Positions 1-5,600 of a DNA stretch of 6,500 nucleotides are shown piece by piece. The position numbers and the translations under genes were made by a program. The stretch covers positions 1 through 6,500 of the forward strand of contig WTBX01000289.1 in the NCBI GenBank assembly GCA_013138855.1. Reading direction: 5' to 3'. Each line of letters opens with the position of its first letter. The stretch's first letter is position 1. The notes beneath the pieces are model-generated. The model saw only the letters and a list, made by a program, of their open reading frames with translations. It was not told where the DNA came from and ran no database searches. The DNA is from Methylococcaceae bacterium (GTDB taxonomy: Bacteria; Pseudomonadota; Gammaproteobacteria; Methylococcales; Methylomonadaceae).

Positions 1-501
1 CAAGTGATCGCCCTCATCTTTTCCATAATAGGCTGTCTGGATAATGCCTTGTTCATCAATCAGAAAATCAACAGGCATGGTCGTCATGCTGCCCTGTCTT
101 TTTGAGGGGAAATAACCTTTAATAAACATCGCTTTTAACAAGGTCGGCATCCTAAAAATCATGCCTTTTAAAACCCCAATGAAAGACTTTTCAACACCAT
201 AGTGCTGATAAATAATGCCTTTTTCATCCGCTAAAATAGGGAAAGGCGATTGATGTTTATCAACATGCTCAGTTAAATTTTCGAGTGGCGAATTAAATAC
301 CGCAATAAGGGTGAATTTTTCATCGAATTCATTAAGCCTCGTTATCAATTGATGAAGTCGTAAATTACAAAAAGGGCAGGAGGCAAAGCGAAAAAACGAT
401 AATAAATAGCGTTTGCCTTTTAAGGTTTCCAAGTTAAAAGGATCACCTTCAATCGCAGGTAATTGAAAAACGGGGGCAGTATCGCCTTGCTTAAGTTTCA
501 T
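1..501 (-). CDS. Peroxiredoxin-like (AhpC/TSA superfamily) protein, 3' end beyond window
   Basis: This is a thioredoxin-fold protein, probably a thiol peroxidase or thiol-disulfide exchange protein. The 167 residues present start MKLKQGDTAPVFQLP, the usual G-x-x-A-P-x-F-x-L-P opening of the AhpC/TSA family. The strand leading to the active site reads YLLSFFRFASCPFCNLRL, with a CPFC pair at residues 42 and 45. That is the CxxC arrangement of Prx-like proteins rather than the PxxxTxxC of classical peroxiredoxins. The later PVDFLIDEQGII matches the family's conserved FLID strand. No signal peptide is visible, so it is probably cytoplasmic. The ATG at 499-501 overlaps the end of the upstream membrane-protein gene by 11 bases, which points to translational coupling as the third gene of an hvfX-led operon. 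The C-terminus lies past position 1. The family is fairly sure; the substrate is unknown. Confidence 0.8.
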   Translation of the reverse strand, partial: MKLKQGDTAPVFQLPAIEGDPFNLETLKGKRYLLSFFRFASCPFCNLRLHQLITRLNEFDEKFTLIAVFNSPLENLTEHVDKHQSPFPILADEKGIIYQHYGVEKSFIGVLKGMIFRMPTLLKAMFIKGYFPSKRQGSMTTMPVDFLIDEQGIIQTAYYGKDEGDHL

Positions 502-913
502 TGACGGGTCGCCTTATAGTTAATAATTCATCTTGCTCTTTTAATAAAAATAAAACGATGCAAGCCGCCAACATAGGCCATGCGGTAAAAAATAATAGGT
601 TTGCGCCTTCATACGGTGACAGGTATTGTTTGAAGGACGATAAGGTTGAAACCGCATGAAAAAATAGAACTATTCCATAAATGTATTTTTTATATAAACC
701 CCCTAAAAATAAAACCAGAATGATGAGTTCAAATACGGCAAGCGTGTACATAAGCACGTCACCTAAGCCGCCGATAAAATAAAATTTTTCATAAACCTTT
801 GTAGCATGAGCAGGATTTATAAATTTATCCAGCGTCCACATCAGCATCACTACAAACACACTGAACCTTAATAAAAATAACGATATTTTTAATTTTTCTT
901 TTTGACTCATCAT
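491..913 (-). CDS. Small DoxX-like integral membrane protein
   Basis: This is a hydrophobic protein of 140 residues with about four membrane segments: one near residues 9-27, two in the middle around the VLMYTLAVFELIILVLFLGG stretch and the following helix, and one near LLFFTAWPMLAACIVLFLL. The pattern resembles the DoxX/DoxX-like superfamily, a varied group of inner-membrane proteins often linked to redox or quinone chemistry. An upstream ATG at 955 exists in the same frame but would overlap hvfX by 43 bases. The ATG at 911-913 is preferred because it overlaps the hvfX stop as TAATG and has an AAAGAG-type ribosome site 6-7 bases upstream. It sits between hvfX and the peroxiredoxin gene and overlaps both, so the three are probably co-translated. 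The exact function is not recognisable; a membrane partner for the redox protein or for HvfX is inference. Confidence 0.8.
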   Translation of the reverse strand: MMSQKEKLKISLFLLRFSVFVVMLMWTLDKFINPAHATKVYEKFYFIGGLGDVLMYTLAVFELIILVLFLGGLYKKYIYGIVLFFHAVSTLSSFKQYLSPYEGANLLFFTAWPMLAACIVLFLLKEQDELLTIRRPVNET

Positions 914-1521
914 TAGAAGCTCTTTTTTGAATTTAAAAATTTTAGGGCTAACCAATAATCCACACTTAAATAACGCCCCGCCCCAATAAAAAACAGCACC
1001 ATCAACATAATTCCATAGGTTGCCGCAAACTCAATACCGTTATTAAGAACCACAAAACTCCCGTTTTCAGTCAACCACTCATAATTACCATGTGTCTGTA
1101 ATATTTCTTTAGCTTTGGCTAATTGATTGGCTGCATTGGCGGTGCGCTCATTGGCAAAAAAACCACTCGGTTCTGCAATCGCTAACCAGCCGTTTTTCCA
1201 GTGAACGCTTAACGCTGCGCCAATCATGGTCATTAATAAGGGTATGGAAACCCAACGTACTGCAAAACCCAGCAATAAAAAAATCGCTCCCACCATTTCA
1301 GTTGTTGTTACTAAAGCCGTTGTTATCGCAGGAAAAGGTAAGCCCAATCCCCAGTCACTATTTCCAAACCACTCCACAGTGCTGTCAAAATTATTAAACT
1401 TTTTCGTCCCAGCCATCCACATAATCGGCACTAAATAAAGCCTTAACGCTAGCGGGGCTAAAAAGTCAGCGTGGGAACTTACGTTAAGGGTCTTATTAGC
1501 ATTTTTTAAAACATCTAGCAT
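913..1521 (-). CDS. hvfX: HvfX-type DoxX family membrane protein of a copper-binding RiPP locus
   Basis: This 202-residue membrane protein of the DoxX superfamily resembles HvfX, the membrane component encoded with HvfA-type copper-binding, oxazolone/thioamide-modified peptides. Recognisable blocks are LRLYLVPIMWMAGTKKF (residues 26-42), FDSTVEWFGNSDWGLGLPFP (45-64), the helix TTEMVGAIFLLLGFAVRW (73-90), and VHWKNGWLAIAEPSGFFANE from about 106. About four membrane helices are visible, ending with FAATYGIMLMVLFFIGAG near the C-terminus. The start at 1521 is supported by GGAG seven bases upstream. Its stop overlaps the next start as TAATG, so it leads a three-gene operon. It is divergent from the HvfA-like precursor gene, which strengthens the assignment. 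Its role in maturation or export of the peptide is known only by association. A generic DoxX protein is the alternative. Confidence 0.72.
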   Translation of the reverse strand: MLDVLKNANKTLNVSSHADFLAPLALRLYLVPIMWMAGTKKFNNFDSTVEWFGNSDWGLGLPFPAITTALVTTTEMVGAIFLLLGFAVRWVSIPLLMTMIGAALSVHWKNGWLAIAEPSGFFANERTANAANQLAKAKEILQTHGNYEWLTENGSFVVLNNGIEFAATYGIMLMVLFFIGAGRYLSVDYWLALKFLNSKKSF

Positions 1522-1566
1522 GGTGGTTCTCCAAAATTATTCGATAGTTATTTATAGGTTTATAAC

Positions 1567-1596
1567 AATAAGTCGTATAAGCGAATAAAAGCTTAC
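1567..1596 (-). promoter_or_regulatory. Putative promoter/operator for the hvfX operon (GTAAG-N15-ACGACTTATT)
   Basis: Read on the minus strand, GTAAG (1596-1592) is followed after 15 bases by ACGACTTATT (1576-1567). The same two blocks with the same 15-base gap occur on the plus strand at 1621-1650. The layout, a -35-like block and a -10-like block with CGAC, recalls ECF sigma promoters, which control several copper-RiPP loci. That link is inference; a paired regulator operator would look similar. The site lies 46 bases upstream of the hvfX start. Confidence 0.5.
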
Positions 1597-1620
1597 TTAA
1601 AAATAAAAATTAATTTTTTT

Positions 1621-1650
1621 GTAAGGAATGGTTTATCTAAACGACTTATT
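1621..1650 (+). promoter_or_regulatory. Putative promoter/operator for the hvfA-like gene (GTAAG-N15-ACGACTTATT)
   Basis: GTAAG at 1621-1625 and ACGACTTATT at 1641-1650 are separated by exactly 15 bases. This mirrors the minus-strand copy at 1567-1596, with the two sites diverging. The extended left block GTAAGGAAT fits a GGAA-type ECF -35 element. The coding start is 57 bases downstream, leaving a short leader. Co-regulation of hvfA and the hvfX operon follows if the motif is functional. Confidence 0.5.
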
Positions 1651-1707
1651 TGTAGATTCATCATCATTTGAGTTGATGGACGTTTTTTTAATTACGAGGA
1701 TATAACC

Positions 1708-2028
1708 ATGAAAAATAATAAAACCCCTTTAAGCATTGCATTAGGTACAACTTTATTAACAGGTTTAGCGGCGACAGGCGTTCAAGCAGAAACAACGATT
1801 CAAGTTGAAACTAGCCCTTTTGCAATGACTGAATTAAACAGTGGTTATATGCAATTAGCAGAAGCAGATACTGATACAGGTACGTCTAAAAAAGCAGAAG
1901 GAAAATGCGGTGAAGGGAAATGCGGTGAAGGAAAAAAAGAAACGCCTAAATCTGAAGAAGGAAAATGTGGCGAAGCAAAATGTGGAGCAGATAAAAAAGC
2001 AGGCACTAAAACCGAAGTAGGGAAATGA
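1708..2028 (+). CDS. hvfA: HvfA-like copper-binding RiPP metallophore precursor, apparently truncated by TGA at a Cys position
   Basis: This 106-residue exported peptide precursor has a signal peptide at residues 1-27 (hydrophobic core LSIALGTTLLTGLAATG, cleavage after VQA). A linker follows with the FAMTELNSGYMQLAEAD block, then a low-complexity Lys/Glu/Gly tail with Cys at 67, 72, 87 and 92, each in an (E)GKCG or EAKCG motif. In the HvfA family the Cys of EGKCG motifs are converted to oxazolone/thioamide groups by an HvfB/HvfC enzyme pair, giving a copper-binding peptide. The start has GAGGA seven bases upstream. The ATG is divergent from hvfX. The stop at 2026-2028 is the only TGA ending an intact gene in the window. 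It occupies the place of a Cys in the third repeat, and the frame continues with GEAKCGANKK to TAA at 2059-2061. This could be a recent nonsense mutation or, less likely, recoding. HvfB and HvfC genes are not nearby. Confidence 0.8.
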   Translation: MKNNKTPLSIALGTTLLTGLAATGVQAETTIQVETSPFAMTELNSGYMQLAEADTDTGTSKKAEGKCGEGKCGEGKKETPKSEEGKCGEAKCGADKKAGTKTEVGK

Positions 2029-2058
2029 GGTGAAGCTAAATGTGGTGCTAATAAAAAA
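1894..2058 (+). repeat. Three 60-base tandem repeats encoding paired KCG motifs
   Basis: Units begin at 1894, 1954 and 2014, the last shortened to 45 bases. Each encodes x-E/V-G-K-C-G-E-x-K-C-G followed by a Lys-rich spacer. The first Cys of each pair falls at codons 67, 87 and 107, and the second at 72, 92 and 112. Codon 107 is TGA instead of TGT/TGC. The third unit runs past the annotated stop, showing that the gene once encoded, or still encodes, six motifs. Confidence 0.85.
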
Positions 2059-2070
2059 TAAGTTATTTTA

Positions 2071-2141
2071 GAATCATGTTAATCACGATGCTATCCGATA
2101 GACTAAAACCTTTTCTATTTGATAGCATCGACTTATGATTC
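2071..2141. other. Long imperfect stem-loop downstream of the hvfA-like gene
   Basis: The ten-base arms CGATGCTATC (2086-2095) and GATAGCATCG (2121-2130) are perfect reverse complements with a 25-base loop. Outer arms GAATCAT (2071-2077) and ATGATTC (2135-2141) also pair. It begins ten bases after the TAA at 2059-2061. No T-run follows on either side, so it is not a standard intrinsic terminator. A 3'-end stabiliser, a factor-assisted terminator or a repeat remnant are all possible. Confidence 0.55.
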
Positions 2142-2214
2142 CACCATTTGTCACGCAACTTTAGAGCGTTAGACTACATTCCCATGCGGGAAGTGAAGGA
2201 ACGATTAAACTTTT

Positions 2215-2307
2215 CCATTCGTCCTGAAAGGCTGTCGAAGGAGGAAGGTTAAGCCTTTCATGCATTAGATAAACTCATGACAGGATTCGATAAGCTCACC
2301 ATGAACG
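2215..2307. repeat. Decayed dispersed repeat of the TTCG...TGTCGAAGG / TTCGATAAGCTCACCATGAACG type
   Basis: CCATTCGTCCTGA...GCTGTCGAAGG (2215-2241) and GATTCGATAAGCTCACCATG (from about 2285, continuing AACG to 2307) are imperfect inverted copies of a short repeat. A third degenerate copy, TTAGATAAACTCATGACAGG, lies at 2265-2284. Very similar short sequences, built around TTCGACAAGCTCA and CCTGTCGAAGG, are scattered between genes of many proteobacteria. The gap 2062-2370 holds this repeat and the stem-loop before it. I see no coding sequence there. Confidence 0.5.
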
Positions 2308-2370
2308 ACTTAATCTTGAACTTTAAAATGTTAAGATACTTATGGTCGATTACTTATAGAACGAAAAACA

Positions 2371-2925
2371 ATGACACTGATTGAACAAATCAACAGCCTA
2401 TTACCCCAAACTCAATGCACTCGCTGTAGTTATCAAGGCTGCAAACCTTATGCCGAAGCGATTGCAAATAATGAAGCCGATATAAATCAATGTCCACCAG
2501 CGGGGGATAAAGGTATTCAGGCTTTAGCGGATTTATTAGATAAACCCTTTAAACCGTTAAACCCAGAATTTGGTGAATATCAAACTCCTAGCGTGGCTAT
2601 TGTTATTGAAGAGGATTGTATTGGCTGTGCAAAATGCTTAGATGCCTGTCCTGTTGATGCTATTTTAGGGGCTTCAAAAGTTATGCACACCGTGATTGCA
2701 TCGGAATGTACAGGCTGTGAATTGTGTATTCCACCCTGCCCTGTTGATTGTATTGTGATGGAAAAAACCGAGCTGGAATATAGCCCTGTTTTAGCAAAAC
2801 AACGTTATGAAGCAAAACAGCAACGCTTGATACGCTTGCAGGCAGAAAAAGTTGAAAAATCTAAAAAACAAAAAGAAAAACTAATGGCGATGATGAAAGC
2901 GAAAGCGGCAGCTAAACGCGCTTAG
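2371..2925 (+). CDS. rnfB: RnfB/RsxB-type polyferredoxin, soluble form lacking the N-terminal membrane helix
   Basis: This 184-residue iron-sulfur protein is related to the B subunit of the Rnf/Rsx electron-transport complex, which passes electrons between ferredoxin or NADH and the membrane complex. An Fe-S domain comes first, with Cys 16, 19, 24 and 41 in CTRCSYQGC...CPP, the RnfB-specific 4Fe-4S site. Two classic ferredoxin 4Fe-4S sites follow: Cys 83, 86, 89, 93 (CIGCAKCLDACP) and Cys 113, 116, 119, 123 (CTGCELCIPPCP). The tail from about 135 is a Lys-rich, probably coiled helix. The usual RnfB N-terminal hydrophobic anchor is absent: the protein opens MTLIEQINSLLPQTQC, and an in-frame stop at 2332-2334 with no ATG between rules out a longer form. 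The ribosome site is weak. No other rnf genes are present, so this is probably a stand-alone cytosolic electron carrier. Its partner is unknown. Confidence 0.87.
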   Translation: MTLIEQINSLLPQTQCTRCSYQGCKPYAEAIANNEADINQCPPAGDKGIQALADLLDKPFKPLNPEFGEYQTPSVAIVIEEDCIGCAKCLDACPVDAILGASKVMHTVIASECTGCELCIPPCPVDCIVMEKTELEYSPVLAKQRYEAKQQRLIRLQAEKVEKSKKQKEKLMAMMKAKAAAKRA

Positions 2926-2931
2926 AAAATA

Positions 2932-3037
2932 CGGAGACGCGACTTCCAGTCGCGCACGAGACCTAAAAACATCAGAAGCTAGAACGATTAAAATAAGCTC
3001 GTTAAAACTTCGTGCGCGACTAAAAGTCGCGGCTCCG
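2932..3037. repeat. Palindromic REP/BIME-like element, copy 1 (GGAG-headed hairpins in inverted pair)
   Basis: This is a 106-base element with 26-base terminal inverted repeats (2932-2957 and 3012-3037, 23 of 26 matching). Each end is itself a hairpin (CGCGACT...AGTCGCG) preceded by CGGAG. The GGAG head plus hairpin, arranged as an inverted pair, is the architecture of REP sequences mobilised by RAYT (Y1-type) transposases. A second copy lies at 6244-6374, sharing the ends and the internal blocks GAGACCTAAAAACATC and TTAAAATAAGCTCGTT. It fills the gap between the rnfB stop and the convergent esterase stop, where it may also act as a terminator. Confidence 0.8.
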
Positions 3038-3060
3038 AATAAAAAACCTTTATGGGCTAT

Positions 3061-3942
3061 TTATTTTTTAATGCGCGTAGAAGAAGCCAAAAACTCTAAT
3101 AAAACAGTATTTTGATGCGGCCATTTAGAATGGGGCTGATCGCCTTCGCAATACCACGTTTTTACGCCATTCTTACAACCACTATAGGCAATACAGCCGT
3201 TACTCAGTTTTTTAGGAATGGGAGAACAATCATTACACGCTGCCCACCAGCCTGATGATTCTGAACCAAAATCAGGAAACAAACGGTCTATTTTACTGTG
3301 CATCACCATCACCGAAATAGGCGCGGGGCAGTTATGTTCACTTAAATCACGATAACTAATGCCTGCCGCACTAGGCGCAATCGCAGTTGGAATATGTTTA
3401 GTGCCATTCATAAACGCCAACGCCATAGAGACCGTACCGCCATCAGAATGGCCTGTTAAATAAGTACGTTTTTCATCTATACACCACTTTTTTGCCATCA
3501 GTTTAGCTATAGTCCCCAATTCAACCGATGATGAGGTTGATAAGTCAGGATGGTCTGCATAAGCGATTATAAATCCTGCGGTGGTTGCTTCATAAGTTAA
3601 GCCAGTGATTCTTTCACTTTTGGCGCGGTTTGCTTTAGCAGGCGCGTAAACAACTAACAAAGGATGAGCGACAGTGGAATCATAATTAAGTGGAGTGCGG
3701 ACATTATATTTAACCCCTTCTTGTGTTTTTTCACCATAAGTCGCGCCTTTTTTTCCTTCTCGACTTCCTGATGGACAGCTTTGCTGCTGACCCGTTTTAA
3801 AATAAGCCGCTGTTCCCATCTTAGAAAATTCATTGCCATCATCCATAAATAACAAAGTGAATGCCGCAAATATAGGTGCTATTAGCAATGTATATCCAAG
3901 AGTACCCAAATTAAAATAAGAGTTAGAATTTAACGACATCAT
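3061..3942 (-). CDS. Exported alpha/beta-hydrolase, PHB-depolymerase/feruloyl-esterase-like
   Basis: This is a serine esterase of the LpqC/PHB-depolymerase family, which cleaves polyester or phenolic ester bonds. The start chosen at 3940-3942 gives 293 residues and has AAGGA five bases upstream (eight from the adjacent ATG). A longer form from 3975 lacks a good ribosome site. Numbered from the chosen start, the protein has a hydrophobic segment at about 13-33 (signal peptide or anchor) and a family strand HPLLVVYAP. The nucleophile elbow is GHSDGG with Ser166. Probable acid is Asp219 in HSKIDRLFPD and probable His is 271 in DQPHSKWP, like the GGHxWP motif of the family. Eight Cys (56, 154, 205, 236, 239, 250, 256, 265) suggest disulfides and an extracytoplasmic location. 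It stands alone, convergent with rnfB. The substrate cannot be read from the sequence. Confidence 0.75.
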   Translation of the reverse strand: MMSLNSNSYFNLGTLGYTLLIAPIFAAFTLLFMDDGNEFSKMGTAAYFKTGQQQSCPSGSREGKKGATYGEKTQEGVKYNVRTPLNYDSTVAHPLLVVYAPAKANRAKSERITGLTYEATTAGFIIAYADHPDLSTSSSVELGTIAKLMAKKWCIDEKRTYLTGHSDGGTVSMALAFMNGTKHIPTAIAPSAAGISYRDLSEHNCPAPISVMVMHSKIDRLFPDFGSESSGWWAACNDCSPIPKKLSNGCIAYSGCKNGVKTWYCEGDQPHSKWPHQNTVLLEFLASSTRIKK

Positions 3943-3998
3943 TCTTTTCCTTATGGTTAAAGTAAAGATATTCAAAAATTTCTTAAGTACCTAAAGGT

Positions 3999-4207
3999 AA
4001 GTTTTCGTACATTTTAAAATATTTTGGAACCGCGACTTTAGAGGCGGTGAAAGTATTGCTAAAACGGAATCCAAAACATGTTTTGGACTCCCTATATTCC
4101 AAAAATATACTGTAAGCTATTGATTATACTCTATCTAAATACGGTTTTCGCCTAATTTTGGAATACTTTCACCGCCTCTTTAGGCGCGGTTCCTGATACG
4201 AAAACTT
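3999..4207. repeat. Second palindromic element family, about 209 bases
   Basis: Outer arms AAGTTTTCGTA (3999-4009) and TACGAAAACTT (4197-4207) pair perfectly. Inside them are 32-base arms (4026-4057 and 4162-4193) that match at 29 of 32 positions, starting GGAACCGCG and ending GGCGGTGAAAGTATT. A perfect 18-base palindrome, TCCAAAACATGTTTTGGA, lies at 4070-4087. The arms can each fold into a CCGC...GCGG hairpin. No coding sequence is present. It resembles a MITE or BIME distinct from the 2932 and 6244 elements, though also GGA-headed. It fills the gap between the esterase start and the end of the next gene. Confidence 0.75.
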
Positions 4208-4232
4208 TAACTTAGCTACCTATATTTTTATT

Positions 4233-4871
4233 TTATTCGACGGGTTCGTTATCGTTATTTTCAACTTCTTTTTTATTAGCGCGAGTTAATTTGGTAAAAA
4301 ATACAACCAAGGCAAGCACAAGTCCTGCAAATAAATATAAAGCCCAATGAGATTGAGGCTCAGAAACCCCGACAGCAAATGGCAGATGCGAGTCTAGCTT
4401 TTCGCCATTATGCACAATCGTCACATGAGCTAGATAATCACCTTCGCCAAATTTAGCAAAATCAACCGTTCCGTTAACTGTGCCTGTTTTAATTTTTTTA
4501 GGTGCTTGATAAAAAACGCGCGTCCCTTCTGGTTCTTTAGTTACTTCAAATTCTATGCTGACATCTCTAAGTTTTTTGCCTTCATAATCAAAAACGAGAC
4601 TGGTTACGCCAACATTAGGGATAAACTGACAATAGCCCTGATTTTTGCTAAATTTTGGAGTATAGGCGGTAAAATGAATTTTTTCATAACCGACTTTAAT
4701 ACGACAAGCATCTATTTGGTCGGGTGCGCCTCTATGTGCATAGCTTGTTGTAGAAAAGGTGGCTATTAAAATTAAGCTAGATAAGATTCGCCAAAACCAA
4801 TGGCTTGGATGAATAGGTTTTTTATTGTTTTCAGTTGTGTCGGCTAAAATGGTTAGGGTTTTTATATTCAT
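4233..4871 (-). CDS. Membrane-anchored periplasmic protein with predicted mature N-terminal His
   Basis: This 212-residue protein has no function I can name with certainty. Residues 1-45 form a long signal peptide (hydrophobic core ILSSLILIATF, site SYA) so the mature chain should begin His46-Arg-Gly. The exported domain (46-170) is rich in beta strand and has two Cys (56 and 81) that could form a disulfide. It ends in GDYLAHVTIVHNGEKLDSHLPFAVG, reminiscent of FixH/YtkA-like beta-sandwich domains. A single membrane helix follows at 177-193, then a charged cytoplasmic tail. Histidines in the exported part are 46, 66, 149, 154, 162 and 175. The start is supported by AGAGG seven bases upstream. 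An N-terminal His after signal cleavage occurs in copper histidine-brace proteins such as CopC, so a metal role is possible, but that is inference. It appears monocistronic. Confidence 0.7.
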   Translation of the reverse strand: MNIKTLTILADTTENNKKPIHPSHWFWRILSSLILIATFSTTSYAHRGAPDQIDACRIKVGYEKIHFTAYTPKFSKNQGYCQFIPNVGVTSLVFDYEGKKLRDVSIEFEVTKEPEGTRVFYQAPKKIKTGTVNGTVDFAKFGEGDYLAHVTIVHNGEKLDSHLPFAVGVSEPQSHWALYLFAGLVLALVVFFTKLTRANKKEVENNDNEPVE

Positions 4872-5040
4872 TTTCTTGCCTCTCTGGATGTCATTGCATT
4901 AAAAAGGTGACTTTCAATGTTATTACTATTTTTCTTTTTAAAGAGTCGTAGGCGTTATTTTGAGTTTTATGCCTTCTTAAATGAATCACCAAAATGCTGT
5001 AAAAAATTTATTTTTTTTATCATTGAAAATGGCATAGTAA

Positions 5041-5540
5041 ACGCATAAGGAAGAAATCGTCAAATATTTTAGCGAGTATGAAATATACAAATTTATTATT
5101 AGGAAGAATAACTTAGCTTATATCGCTGTCTATTTAACAGGCTTTATTGGTGATGTCGAAAAACCTTATTTTTGCGCAAGTTTGGCGTTCCTTTTTGAGC
5201 ATTGACCTATGTTTTCGGTCATTCAGACATGTATTGAACAGCATATCGCTTACATTTCAATTGTTGGTACAACAATTCGTAACTCTGATGACTTACCTGA
5301 GTATTTGGTCGCAGATGAAAAATATACGTTCACGTATTCGGCATGTTCCAATTACGCTCGCAAGAATAGCCACATGTGTCAGAATAGTTGGCAACTGAGT
5401 AGACCTTTTTTGAAAGAATGGCCTATAAACCGAATTTAGCCGTTTTTAATGGCGACAGGAGTCTATAGTCGATTTTTTTGACATTGGAATGTGTAAACTA
5501 CTTTTGCGGTTCTATGAAGGATGCCCACGCGCTAATGCCA
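5041..5540 (+). pseudogene. Decayed DDE transposase remnant
   Basis: The gap between 4872 and 5600 holds no intact gene. From 5041 one frame reads THKEEIVKYFSEYEIYKFII and then LAYIAVYLTGFIGDVEK. After a TGA near 5203 it continues to ISIVGTTIRNSDDLPEYLVA-DEKYT, ending about 5328. The phrase VGTT(I/V)R...LPEYLVADEKHT is characteristic, from memory, of a group of DDE transposases. After this the similarity jumps frames: a YKPNLAVFNGDRS stretch around 5430-5470 and an ECVNYFCGSMKDA stretch near 5487-5525 resemble the following YxPKTVNxDGW and CFLHxxxxIRDR blocks. Stops and frameshifts show it is dead. I see no clear terminal repeats. The 4872-5040 and 5541-5600 segments hold nothing I can identify. 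Confidence in a transposase origin is moderate, and in the exact family low. Confidence 0.6.
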
Positions 5541-5600
5541 AAAAGAATATCCAATCCGATGACCAACACTAACAAAACAACAAAAAAGCACGAAGTTTTT

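Noticed and set aside
1226..1438. Plus-strand open frame opposite hvfX
   Set aside because: It lies wholly within hvfX on the opposite strand, has no ribosome site or recognisable product, and is a shadow of the real gene.
1669..1698. Small hairpin CATCA...TGATG followed by seven T in the hvfA leader, possible attenuator
   Set aside because: The stem has only five AT-rich pairs, too weak for an intrinsic terminator.
2932..3037. CRISPR-like repeat
   Set aside because: The repeat units are inverted rather than direct, only two per element, with no regular spacers.
3654..3869. Minus-strand frame inside the esterase gene
   Set aside because: It overlaps the esterase in another frame and shows no family motifs.
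4506..4769. Plus-strand frame opposite the 212-residue periplasmic protein
   Set aside because: It is antisense to a gene with a good start and signal peptide. Its composition is that of a shadow.
5147..5439. Two overlapping short plus-strand frames that look like small genes
   Set aside because: They are pieces of the decayed transposase. Their frames carry only fragments of the motif series and neither has a credible start.
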